The translations under genes were made by a program, and so were the position numbers. The notes under the pieces were generated by a model. It worked only from the letters and a program-made list of their open reading frames with translations, was not told the origin of the DNA and did no database searches. Positions 1-6,817 of a stretch of DNA of 28,103 bases are shown here, one piece after another. How positions within the stretch are numbered: the first letter of the stretch is position 1; each line of letters begins with the position of its first letter. The DNA comes from an uncultured Clostridium sp. (GTDB lineage: Bacteria > Bacillota > Clostridia > Clostridiales > Clostridiaceae), in assembly GCF_900769625.1 (NCBI RefSeq), contig NZ_CAAGHK010000073.1, positions 1 to 28,103 on the forward strand, read 5' to 3'.

Positions 1-1
1 A

Positions 2-79
2 ACACTACAATCTGCAAAAAATATTATAACAATTAAAGATGCTATTAATTACTTTGCTTCGCAAGACGAAGTCAGCTAA
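2..79 (+). CDS. C-terminal end of an unidentified protein (partial)
   Basis: An open frame enters from the left edge and stops at TAA 77-79, giving 25 residues that end in NYFASQDEVS. The composition looks like coding sequence, and a hairpin region follows, as expected at a gene end. The fragment is too short to assign to a family and its start lies outside the window. It could also be a chance open frame. Confidence 0.4.
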   Translation, partial: TLQSAKNIITIKDAINYFASQDEVS

Positions 80-97
80 ATTTATTGTAAAGTGGTG

Positions 98-168
98 ATG
101 TTCTAATAAAATCAAGCATAAATAATAGACAAGCTTTGCATTAAAATGTAGAAACTTTATTAGAACAT
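98..168. repeat. 13-bp perfect inverted repeat around a 45-bp core
   Basis: Positions 98-110 (ATGTTCTAATAAA) are matched exactly by their reverse complement at 156-168 (TTTATTAGAACAT). The 45-bp core is A/T-rich. There is no U-run directly after the right arm, so this is not a typical intrinsic terminator. It could be a mini-element, an RNA structure at the end of the partial upstream gene, or a chance repeat in A/T-rich DNA. Confidence 0.5.
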
Positions 169-253
169 ATATATTTAGAACTTATTTATTGAGATGTATA
201 TATTTTGGTATGGATAAGATTAAAAGAATTAATTTATGGGTAATTGATGTGAT

Positions 254-332
254 AAAAAATAGAGCTTCAGATGTAACTTGAAGGATTATCTTGTAAAATA
301 GATAATTTCAAGCGGCCTGAGCTCTATTTTTT
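254..332 (-). terminator. Long hairpin terminator, possibly bidirectional
   Basis: The outer arms are AAAAAATAGAGCT at 254-266 and AGCTCTATTTTTT at 320-332. A second inner stem pairs about 278-292 with 300-312. On the minus strand the structure ends in six U residues just past the stop codon of the minus-strand hydrolase, which lies inside the right arm. On the plus strand it also ends in a U-run, so it may insulate both sides. Confidence 0.75.
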
Positions 333-885
333 ACCAACTGATTGTAAATTTATCTTTGGAATTTTTCATAGGAAGCTTAAACTGAAAGAATCTTAAGTAT
401 TTACCGTTTTTTGTTATCCTGTCAGCTATTATATGAAGGATATATCCAAGTGTAAATCCTAAAGCTAAATAGTCATTTCCCATCAAGGCTGCACTATAGC
501 AGAAGGCAAGCGTTCCGAGCCATTTATGTGTAAACATTCTGTGTGGTGAAAGCTTTCCTAGAACCGTAAGTATTGAAAACAAAATTACTCCTTTATAGTT
601 CAGCTTGAGAAATTTATTGATGGAATATATGTATGTAGTATTAAACTGAATTCCAAGAATATAAAACAAGGCTGCAATGATTATTATAAACATCAGTATC
701 TTGTTAAATGCCTGAGAAGCAGTTGATTTATGGCTATCGATATCAGGCATATATGATCCAGCAACTGCTCCGAAAATAAGAAGGATCATATTAAAATTAA
801 TAGACATATTACCAAGTGCGATTAAACCGATAACAAGTCCGATGGAAGCTGACGTGCCAATCGTCATATGTTCTTTTCCACTCAT
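331..885 (-). CDS. YdjM-type membrane-bound metal-dependent hydrolase
   Basis: The 184-residue protein resembles the YdjM/DUF457 family of putative membrane-embedded metal-dependent hydrolases, whose substrate is not established. Residues 13-45 and 60-150 contain several hydrophobic segments. Candidate metal ligands are in PDIDSHKS near residue 48 and SPHRMFTHKWLG near residues 112-123, the two conserved His/Asp stations of the family. The ATG is preceded on the minus strand by AAAGGAG (about 889-897) at good spacing. The gene is transcribed away from the GTPase/permease cassette and ends inside the hairpin at 254-332. The family call is fairly secure; the function is unknown. Confidence 0.8.
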   Translation of the reverse strand: MSGKEHMTIGTSASIGLVIGLIALGNMSINFNMILLIFGAVAGSYMPDIDSHKSTASQAFNKILMFIIIIAALFYILGIQFNTTYIYSINKFLKLNYKGVILFSILTVLGKLSPHRMFTHKWLGTLAFCYSAALMGNDYLALGFTLGYILHIIADRITKNGKYLRFFQFKLPMKNSKDKFTISW

Positions 886-967
886 ATTTTGTCTCCTTTA
901 AATATATGTTTGTGTTATAAGTAATATTATATATAGAATAAGCGTTCTACAGAAGTGTTTTATAAAA

Positions 968-983
968 ATAATTTGAAAATTAT
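968..983. promoter_or_regulatory. A/T palindrome in the divergent spacer, weak operator candidate
   Basis: ATAATTTGAAAATTAT is two perfect 7-bp half-sites around GA. It lies between the minus-strand hydrolase and the GTPase/permease cassette. It loosely resembles Fur/PerR-type ATAAT/ATTAT half-sites, but such palindromes arise easily in DNA this A/T-rich. The rest of the 886-1122 spacer shows no confident promoter by eye. Confidence 0.2.
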
Positions 984-1122
984 CTGTTTTATTAATAAAA
1001 AATAGTATTTTGGATATTAATTCATAGATTACGCCTGAAATTATTTCATTATGTTTCTGCATATATGAAGCTCTTAGATAGTATAAATTATTACAAGGAT
1101 TAGTATTAGTGGGAGTAAATTT

Positions 1123-2076
1123 ATGAAAATAACAGTTGATATATTTTCGGGTTTCTTAGGTTCAGGTAAGACAATGCTCATAAAAAAAATGCTGCTTGAA
1201 AAGGCATATAATAAAAATACTGTAATAATTGAAAATGAATTTGGAGATGTTTCAATAGATGGAGAAATATTAAGGGAAAGCAACATTGAAGTCAAAGAAA
1301 TAAATTCTGGATGCATATGTTGTCAGGTTTCAGGTAGATTTGATGATGCTGTCTTAGAAGTTATCAATAAATATAAACCTGAAAGTATAATAATCGAACC
1401 ATCAGGAGTTGCAAAATTAAGTGAAATAATTAATATACTGACCAATATTAAGTTCAGTCATATGATTGAACTTAGAAATATTTTTACCCTCGTTGATGTA
1501 AGGAATTTTGATAACTATGTAAAAAATTTCAAGGAGTTTTATGTAAATCAGCTGAAAAATGCTCATAAAATAGTTTTGAGCAGAACTCAGTTTGAAGATA
1601 AAGATAACGTTGGAAGAGTTATGAACTGTATAAAAGAATATAATCCTGATTCCGAAATAATATATAAGCCATGGGATAAACTGAAAGCATCTGATTTTAT
1701 GAAGTATACTGAGAATATTGGTATGAAGAACAACAGAAAGAAGAATCTTACACGGAGGATTAATAGTTTTTCACTAAAAAAGCATGAAGATAATCATAGT
1801 GCAGATGATATATTTGAAAGCTTTCCAATAACTATGGATAAATTTATAAGTGCTGATGAATTACGGAGTAAATTTGAATTTATATGTAAGACAAAAGATT
1901 ATGGAAATATAATAAGAGCTAAGGGGATTATAGAGAGTAATTTTGGGAAGTATTATCAGTTCGATTATGTGCCTGCTGAATTTAAGATAAGGGAAATAAG
2001 ATGGTCCAATAAAAAAGTCATATCTATTATTGGCAGTGATTTAAATAAGAGTAATCTAAATAAGCTGTTCAGCTGA
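1123..2076 (+). CDS. CobW/P47K-family GTPase, putative metallochaperone
   Basis: The 317-residue protein is a G3E-type GTPase of the CobW family, whose members use GTP hydrolysis to hand metals such as zinc or cobalt to client proteins. Residues 10-17 are the P-loop GFLGSGKT, 37-46 the ENEFGDVSID segment, 64-67 the metal-binding CICC, and 89-95 IIIEPSG. At the base-recognition position, where NKxD is usual, it reads SRTQ (153-156), so guanine specificity should not be taken for granted. Residues about 235-317 fit a CobW C-terminal domain. A GGGAG site precedes the ATG. It heads a rightward cassette with a second GTPase-like gene and two membrane proteins, suggesting metal or metalloid homeostasis. 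The metal is unknown. Confidence 0.88.
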   Translation: MKITVDIFSGFLGSGKTMLIKKMLLEKAYNKNTVIIENEFGDVSIDGEILRESNIEVKEINSGCICCQVSGRFDDAVLEVINKYKPESIIIEPSGVAKLSEIINILTNIKFSHMIELRNIFTLVDVRNFDNYVKNFKEFYVNQLKNAHKIVLSRTQFEDKDNVGRVMNCIKEYNPDSEIIYKPWDKLKASDFMKYTENIGMKNNRKKNLTRRINSFSLKKHEDNHSADDIFESFPITMDKFISADELRSKFEFICKTKDYGNIIRAKGIIESNFGKYYQFDYVPAEFKIREIRWSNKKVISIIGSDLNKSNLNKLFS

Positions 2077-2185
2077 GGTTATATAGATAAATTTTGCGGA
2101 TATGCTTTTTAAGCTAGATTAATAAAAATTTAGATTGAGTATGATGATGAGAAAAAGCAGAACATATAGGAAAGGGGAGGGTAGC

Positions 2186-2809
2186 TTGAAGATTGATGTG
2201 GAGGTTGTAACAGGATTTCTTGGATATGGAAAAACTTCATTTATTAATTCACTTTTAAAGGAAAGTCAGGTTGATGGTGAAAAAGTCCTTATAATTCAGA
2301 TGGAATATGGCAATAAAAATATTTATGAAATTAATGATGTACATTATCCGGTAACTATATTGAAAGTAGATGAAATTGATGATTTAAAAAAATGTTTTAA
2401 GAATACGATGGAAAGATTCAAGCCAAACAGAATAATAATTGAATTTAATGGTACAGAAAATCTTGAAAAGCTCAAGGAAAATTTAGCTGACAAGGAATTG
2501 AAGAAGATAATGAAAATATCGACTATTTATTTTGTAGCCGATGGCAGAAAGCTTTTAAACAATATCGATAATCTGGGATATTATATTGTTCCTTTTATAA
2601 AAAATACAGATATGATTGTAATAAATAATACAGAAGAGATAAAAAAGGAAATGTTAAAAAAAGAAATAGAGGCTGTTAGGAAGATAAACTCAAAGGCATA
2701 TATTCTTAAAGTTGATAATAAATTTAATTTATGCAGCAGACTTAGAAATGCAAAAGTTATAGATAATGGATTTTTTAAAAAGCTCAAAATAAAGCTGATG
2801 AATTTATAA
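2186..2809 (+). CDS. Shortened CobW-like GTPase lacking the CxCC motif
   Basis: This is a 207-residue paralogue of the upstream GTPase. The best start is TTG 2186: AAAGGGGAGG sits at 2171-2180, and the resulting N-terminus MKIDVEVVTGFLGYGKT aligns with MKITVDIFSGFLGSGKT of its neighbour. A TTG at 2135 would add 17 residues but has no good ribosome site. Residues 10-17 form the P-loop and IIIEFNG (84-90) matches IIIEPSG. The CxCC metal site is absent, the base-recognition region reads INNTEE, and there is no CobW C-terminal domain. It may partner the full-length GTPase or act as a regulatory subunit (inference). It lies 26 bp before the permease gene. Confidence 0.75.
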   Translation: MKIDVEVVTGFLGYGKTSFINSLLKESQVDGEKVLIIQMEYGNKNIYEINDVHYPVTILKVDEIDDLKKCFKNTMERFKPNRIIIEFNGTENLEKLKENLADKELKKIMKISTIYFVADGRKLLNNIDNLGYYIVPFIKNTDMIVINNTEEIKKEMLKKEIEAVRKINSKAYILKVDNKFNLCSRLRNAKVIDNGFFKKLKIKLMNL

Positions 2810-2835
2810 ACTTATTTTGAAAGAGGGGAAAACTT

Positions 2836-3834
2836 ATGAGAGGAATAAGAGGGATATCTGCATTTCTGCTAGTAGGACTCTTAATTATTATGGCATATAT
2901 ATACAGATATCTGAATATAGAATTCAGTATTCATGAAATTGGTGATTTTGCAACTATTTTTACAAGTATAATACTTGATGCACTGCCTTTTATAATTATC
3001 GGATCTTTAGTTTCTGCATTTATACAGATATTTGTTTCTCAAGAGCTTATAGAAAGGTTTATTCCAAAGAACCATGCATTAGGATATATAGGAGCAGGGC
3101 TTATGGGACTTATTTTTCCAGTTTGTGAATGTGCAATAGTTCCAATAACAAGAAGGCTTATAAGCAAAGGTGTTCCTGTAGGTCTTGGAATTACATTTAT
3201 GATGGCAGTACCAATTGTAAATCCTGTTGTAATCATTTCTACTTACTATGCATTTTATGATGTGAAATCAATGGTTATTGTCAGGACTGCAGGTGGTTTT
3301 GCATGTGCTGTAATTATCGGAATTATTATGGAAATGTTATGCAATGAAGATAGGAATGTAATATCTGAAAATGTGAATTTTGATAGTATCTGCAATTGCG
3401 GATGCAATATGGATATTCAGGTTGGGACAAGCAAAATAAGGAGTCTTATTGAACATACGAATCGTGAATTATTGGATATAACAAGATATCTTATACTTGG
3501 GGCCTTTTTATCTGGAATATTTCAAGTTGTTGCTTCTCATAAGGGCTTTGAATTCATAAGTGAAAACAAAGTGCTTGTCATAGTATTTATGATGTTTCTT
3601 GGATTTGCTTTATCATTGTGCTCAGAAGCTGATGCATTTGTTGGAAAGACATTTTATTCAACTTATTCATTTAGTTCAATAGCTGCTTTTCTTCTTATTG
3701 GTCCAATGTTAGATTTAAAAAATCTGATGATGCTTTCAGGTGGATTCAAGAAGGAATTTGTTTCAAAGCTGAGCTTTGTGGCTCTAGGAATAGTATTCAT
3801 AGTTTCATGTGTATTTATGATGTGTGGATTATAA
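2836..3834 (+). CDS. ArsP_1/UPF0718 (DUF318) family permease
   Basis: The 332-residue protein has about eight hydrophobic segments in two bundles, split by a polar loop at roughly 172-212. The family signature is clear: PVCECAIVPITRRL at 95-108, followed by the conserved stretch at 109-135 containing GVPVGLG and AVPIVNPV, then SLCSEADAF at 260-268. Some family members (ArsP) export organoarsenicals, but most are uncharacterised. The central loop carries CNCGC (186-190), a possible metal site. A GAGGGG site precedes the ATG. The TIGR03943-type gene that follows is its usual partner, so the two probably form one transporter, with the upstream GTPases pointing to metals. Confidence 0.88.
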   Translation: MRGIRGISAFLLVGLLIIMAYIYRYLNIEFSIHEIGDFATIFTSIILDALPFIIIGSLVSAFIQIFVSQELIERFIPKNHALGYIGAGLMGLIFPVCECAIVPITRRLISKGVPVGLGITFMMAVPIVNPVVIISTYYAFYDVKSMVIVRTAGGFACAVIIGIIMEMLCNEDRNVISENVNFDSICNCGCNMDIQVGTSKIRSLIEHTNRELLDITRYLILGAFLSGIFQVVASHKGFEFISENKVLVIVFMMFLGFALSLCSEADAFVGKTFYSTYSFSSIAAFLLIGPMLDLKNLMMLSGGFKKEFVSKLSFVALGIVFIVSCVFMMCGL

Positions 3835-3894
3835 GAAAATAATTTTTTATAGAATATCTGAAAAGCTCCAGCTATAGGAAAGGGAGAATTATAG

Positions 3895-4632
3895 GTGAAA
3901 AAATTCAACTTTGATGAGTTTATATGGTTTATGACGCTTATTTTGATGGCAGCCGGTTTGTCATATATGATACAAACAGGGAAAATTCAGTTTTATATAG
4001 GAAATAAAATGGTCAAGTATATATATTTTGCTATATGTATGATAGGGATTATTGCTTTATTTCAAATAAAAAATGTATTTACACCAAAGAATAACTTAAA
4101 TCTTAAAGTAAAGTATATACCTATTCTTTTGGCACTAGTTATAGGTGCAGTATCAGTTAAAAGTCAGGATTCATTTAGGCACAGGCAGCTGAATAATATG
4201 CTTATTAATGAATATTCGGAAGATTATGAAATCATTAATGATAAAGTTCATAATGAAGAAAAAGAGTATGGCCAGTTTATTAAAATCAATGATGATAATA
4301 TCAATGCTCTTGAGGATATACAGGATAATCCAGAAGGATTTATAGGAAAAGAGATAGAATTATATGGATTTGTATGTAAGGAAAGCTATTTAAAAAATAC
4401 TCAGTTTTTAATAGGTAGAATAATAATGACATGTTGTGCAGCTGACTCAAAAATTGTCGGTATACTTGCAGAGGATAAGGATATTATTAATCTTAATGAA
4501 AATGACTGGGTTACAGTAAGGGGCAGTATAAGTTATACAACAATTATTGATGATGAAGGTATAACTCATAAAGTTCCTGTAATACTGATAGATAATCTTG
4601 ATAAAAGCAGTAAAGAAGAAAATAAAAGCTGA
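3895..4632 (+). CDS. TIGR03943-family putative permease subunit
   Basis: This 245-residue protein starts at GTG 3895 behind AAAGGGAG. Hydrophobic segments lie at about 10-28, 41-58 and 74-89. The soluble C-terminal part contains GKEIELYGFV (151-160) and GRIIMTCCAADS (174-185), the Cys-Cys/Ala-Asp signature I associate with the TIGR03943/YcgQ-like family encoded beside UPF0718 permeases. The C-terminal half looks like a small beta-barrel of OB type (inference). It follows the permease by 60 bp, is the last gene of the cassette and ends in a strong terminator. The substrate is unknown. Confidence 0.85.
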   Translation: MKKFNFDEFIWFMTLILMAAGLSYMIQTGKIQFYIGNKMVKYIYFAICMIGIIALFQIKNVFTPKNNLNLKVKYIPILLALVIGAVSVKSQDSFRHRQLNNMLINEYSEDYEIINDKVHNEEKEYGQFIKINDDNINALEDIQDNPEGFIGKEIELYGFVCKESYLKNTQFLIGRIIMTCCAADSKIVGILAEDKDIINLNENDWVTVRGSISYTTIIDDEGITHKVPVILIDNLDKSSKEENKS

Positions 4633-4666
4633 TTCAGAGAAATTGAATCAGCTTTTATTTTCTTCT
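4624..4666. terminator. Bidirectional intrinsic terminator between convergent genes
   Basis: AAAAGCTGATTCA (4624-4636) pairs perfectly with TGAATCAGCTTTT (4644-4656) around a 7-nt loop, and a U-rich tail follows. The stop codon of the TIGR03943-type gene lies in the left arm. A-rich sequence before the left arm gives a U-rich tail on the minus strand, so it can also end the convergent lipoprotein transcript. Confidence 0.88.
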
Positions 4667-4730
4667 TTTATAGGTTAAATACTAATCTCTTTGTAATTGA
4701 CAATTCTTAATTGTTCATTCCAGCATCAAT

Positions 4731-5300
4731 TTATTTATATTGTTCATCAAATATAACATTAATATTTCCAAGCTTGCTGCCATCTGTTTCTGAAGGACTG
4801 ACAACTATGCTGTATGTGTTGAACTGATTATTCCATGTAAGATTTGATGGAGAAATATTGTCAGCATCACCAGCAGTTATTCCGATAATTTTTAAGGAAT
4901 TTGTTGCATCTGCAGGATACTTCATTTCAGTTTCAGGTATTATTTTAACTTGTCCACAAACTGAATTATAGTAAGTAACTTCAAAAGTATAGTTATCCTT
5001 CTTGTATATAGATATATTAGAATTTTCACTAACTGGATCGCCGAGAACAGATGATACTGCTTTTGAATCCTTTCCTTTAAGATCATCAACAGTTACTATT
5101 TTTGTTACATCTACTGTTGGTGAATCCATGATTGCTGAAGATTGAGCGGGATTTGAAGCTTCAGTATTTGCTGATGCAGTCTGTGCTGAAGAAGATGAAC
5201 TGTCTGATGAATTTTGTCCTGAGGAAGAGTTTCCACATCCTAAAATTAATGTACCTGCAATAACTGAAGCAGATAATAAGCATATAATTTTTTTATTCAT
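4731..5300 (-). CDS. Hypothetical lipoprotein with Ser-rich linker
   Basis: The 189-residue protein begins with a lipoprotein signal peptide; the lipobox is LILGC, with Cys22 as the predicted lipid-modified residue. Residues about 24-60 are a low-complexity Ser/Ala/Asn linker. The remaining 125 residues look like a small beta-rich extracellular domain (VSSVLGDPVSE, then KKDNYTFEVTYYN), which I cannot assign to a named family. GGAGGC lies before the ATG on the minus strand. The gene stands alone, converges on the GTPase/permease cassette and has its own promoter. A surface-anchored role is inferred only from the signal and linker. Confidence 0.8.
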   Translation of the reverse strand: MNKKIICLLSASVIAGTLILGCGNSSSGQNSSDSSSSSAQTASANTEASNPAQSSAIMDSPTVDVTKIVTVDDLKGKDSKAVSSVLGDPVSENSNISIYKKDNYTFEVTYYNSVCGQVKIIPETEMKYPADATNSLKIIGITAGDADNISPSNLTWNNQFNTYSIVVSPSETDGSKLGNINVIFDEQYK

Positions 5301-5342
5301 AAAAAGCCTCCATTGTTTTGTTAAATATTATTTATATGTTAA

Positions 5343-5369
5343 ATTATAGCACTGTAAAATTAATGTAAA
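5343..5369 (-). promoter_or_regulatory. Promoter of the lipoprotein gene
   Basis: On the minus strand a perfect TATAAT (5343-5348) has an upstream TG at the extended -10 position. TTTACA lies upstream (5364-5369) at a short 15-bp spacing. It is about 45 bp from the ATG of the minus-strand lipoprotein gene. The extended -10 is the stronger part of this call. Confidence 0.5.
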
Positions 5370-5470
5370 AGTTCACTTAATATAATTGTAATAATAAGTT
5401 AAAGAAATAATAATTTTATGTTAAATGGAAAAGCTAAAATTAATATAGTATTTAACAAAAAAATATAGAG

Positions 5471-5490
5471 ACACTGACATATTTCAGTGT
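5471..5490 (+). other. 7-bp hairpin in the leader of the dehydrogenase gene
   Basis: ACACTGA (5471-5477) and TCAGTGT (5484-5490) form a stem around a 6-nt loop, ending about 10 nt before the GGAGG site of the dehydrogenase gene. There is no clean U-run. It may affect translation or be an operator; the function is unknown. Confidence 0.35.
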
Positions 5491-5516
5491 TTCTGCTTTG
5501 GAGGAATGATATAGAA

Positions 5517-6383
5517 ATGAATTTCCCAGTCAGTTTTCCCGGGCAGCATCAGAACATACAGCCAGGTCTTGAATTTGAAATGACTCCGCTGCCAATTTAT
5601 GATGATGCAGAATATAATAAGAAAGGCGAAACACTTAAAGGAAAAACAGCAGTAATTACCGGCGGAGACAGCGGTATAGGAAGAGCTGTTTCAATTGCAT
5701 ATGCATACCAGGGAGCAGATGTTGTAATAGTATATAAGAACGAAGAAAAAGATGCCCAGCTTACAAAGGAAAAAGTAGAGGAAGCTGGAGGAAGATGTAC
5801 TTTAATAGCCGGAGACATAAGCAGTATGGAATTCTGCAGCAGTGTTATGACAAAAGTTATAAGTGATTATGGTAAAATCGATATACTTGTCAACAATGCA
5901 GCTGTACAATATGAGTGCAAAGACATTAAAGAATTATCATGTGAACAGTTTGATGAGACATTCAAGACCAATGTATATGGAACATTTCATATGACAAAGG
6001 CAGCAATGAATTATCTTAAAGCTGGAGGTTGTATAATAAACACAACTTCAATTGTAGCATTTAAAGGTCATGATACATTGATAGATTATTCAATGACTAA
6101 AGGAGCAATCGAAGTATTTACAAGATCGCTGGCATTAGCTCTTGCAAAAGGAAAAACAGGAATCAGAGTAAATGCTGTAGCACCAGGACCAATATGGACA
6201 CCACTTATACCTGCTTCATTTGATGAGAATAAAATTGCTTCATTTGGTAGTGATGCACCAATGGGAAGAGCAGGTCAGCCGGTTGAATGTGCAGGTGCAT
6301 ATGTATTTCTTGCCAGCGAAAATGCATCATATATAACTGGACAGACAATACATGTTAATGGTGGAAATATTATAAATGGATAA
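5517..6383 (+). CDS. Short-chain dehydrogenase/reductase, stress-type SDR
   Basis: The 288-residue protein is a classical Rossmann-fold NAD(P)-dependent oxidoreductase. The cofactor motif TGGDSGIG is at 48-55, NNAA at 126-129, and the catalytic Ser178, Tyr191 and Lys195 are in place, followed by APGPIWTP. The N-terminal FPGQHQNIQPG leader is typical of the extended subgroup found in Bacillus general-stress proteins such as YhdF/YdaD. Its presence supports ATG 5517; a GTG at 5487 would add ten residues that include the ribosome site. GGAGG (5500-5504) lies 12 nt upstream, a little far. The gene appears to be transcribed alone. The substrate cannot be read from the sequence. Confidence 0.9.
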   Translation: MNFPVSFPGQHQNIQPGLEFEMTPLPIYDDAEYNKKGETLKGKTAVITGGDSGIGRAVSIAYAYQGADVVIVYKNEEKDAQLTKEKVEEAGGRCTLIAGDISSMEFCSSVMTKVISDYGKIDILVNNAAVQYECKDIKELSCEQFDETFKTNVYGTFHMTKAAMNYLKAGGCIINTTSIVAFKGHDTLIDYSMTKGAIEVFTRSLALALAKGKTGIRVNAVAPGPIWTPLIPASFDENKIASFGSDAPMGRAGQPVECAGAYVFLASENASYITGQTIHVNGGNIING

Positions 6384-6420
6384 AGCATATATTTTCAATT
6401 GAAAGTTTATAATTAAGGTG

Positions 6421-6440
6421 AAAATCCTAGTGGATTTTTT
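6421..6440 (+). terminator. Short intrinsic terminator after the dehydrogenase
   Basis: AAAATCC (6421-6427) and GGATTTT (6432-6438) form a 7-bp stem with a 4-nt loop, and U residues follow. It is 38 bp past the stop codon. The stem is weak, and a second hairpin further on may do most of the work. Confidence 0.5.
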
Positions 6441-6501
6441 AAAACTATAAGTAAAATGTTTATTTAGAAGATAAATATAATAGAATATTATCAATTTTAT
6501 G

Positions 6502-6548
6502 ATTTCAAGGGTAAACTTATAAATAACATTTATCCTTGAAATTTTTAT
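6502..6548 (+). terminator. Second terminator-like hairpin
   Basis: TTTCAAGGGTAAA (from 6503) pairs with TTTATCCTTGAAA (from 6529), with one G-U pair, and a U-rich tail follows to 6548. It lies in the 434-bp gap between the dehydrogenase and the large activase gene and separates the two transcripts. A-rich flanks would also allow minus-strand function, but no minus-strand gene ends here. Confidence 0.6.
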
Positions 6549-6661
6549 TATGAAAAATAGCAAAGGATTACTTCTTTATTATAAAATATATATGATATAT
6601 AATAGAAAATGAAATTTAGAGACAGTTTATAGGATAAAATCGTCAGTTTATGTACAAAGTG

Positions 6662-6717
6662 TTGACAATAAAGTATATTTTATAAAATTCATAGTTTGTT
6701 AATAATGTGCTGTTATA
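6662..6717 (+). promoter_or_regulatory. Likely promoter region of the large activase gene
   Basis: A perfect -35 box TTGACA (6662-6667) has TAAAAT (6683-6688) downstream at a short 15-bp spacing. About 25 bp further on, TGTTATACT is an extended -10 without a good -35. Either could drive the gene at 6818, leaving a leader of about 100 nt in which I see no known riboswitch. Confidence 0.45.
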
Positions 6718-6817
6718 CTGAAAGTGTATGTGTGATATAATTTTTCTATATGGTCAGCTATGAAAATATGCTGATTTAAATTAATCTTGAGGCATATACC
6801 CTTATTAGGAGGAAAAA

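Noticed and set aside
968..983. Fur or PerR box before the GTPase/permease cassette
   Set aside because: The palindrome is all A/T apart from one G, does not match either consensus well, and is likely by chance in this composition; listed only as a weak candidate.
5487..5516. GTG start adding ten residues to the short-chain dehydrogenase
   Set aside because: The added codons include the ribosome site, and family members begin near the FPGQHQ segment.
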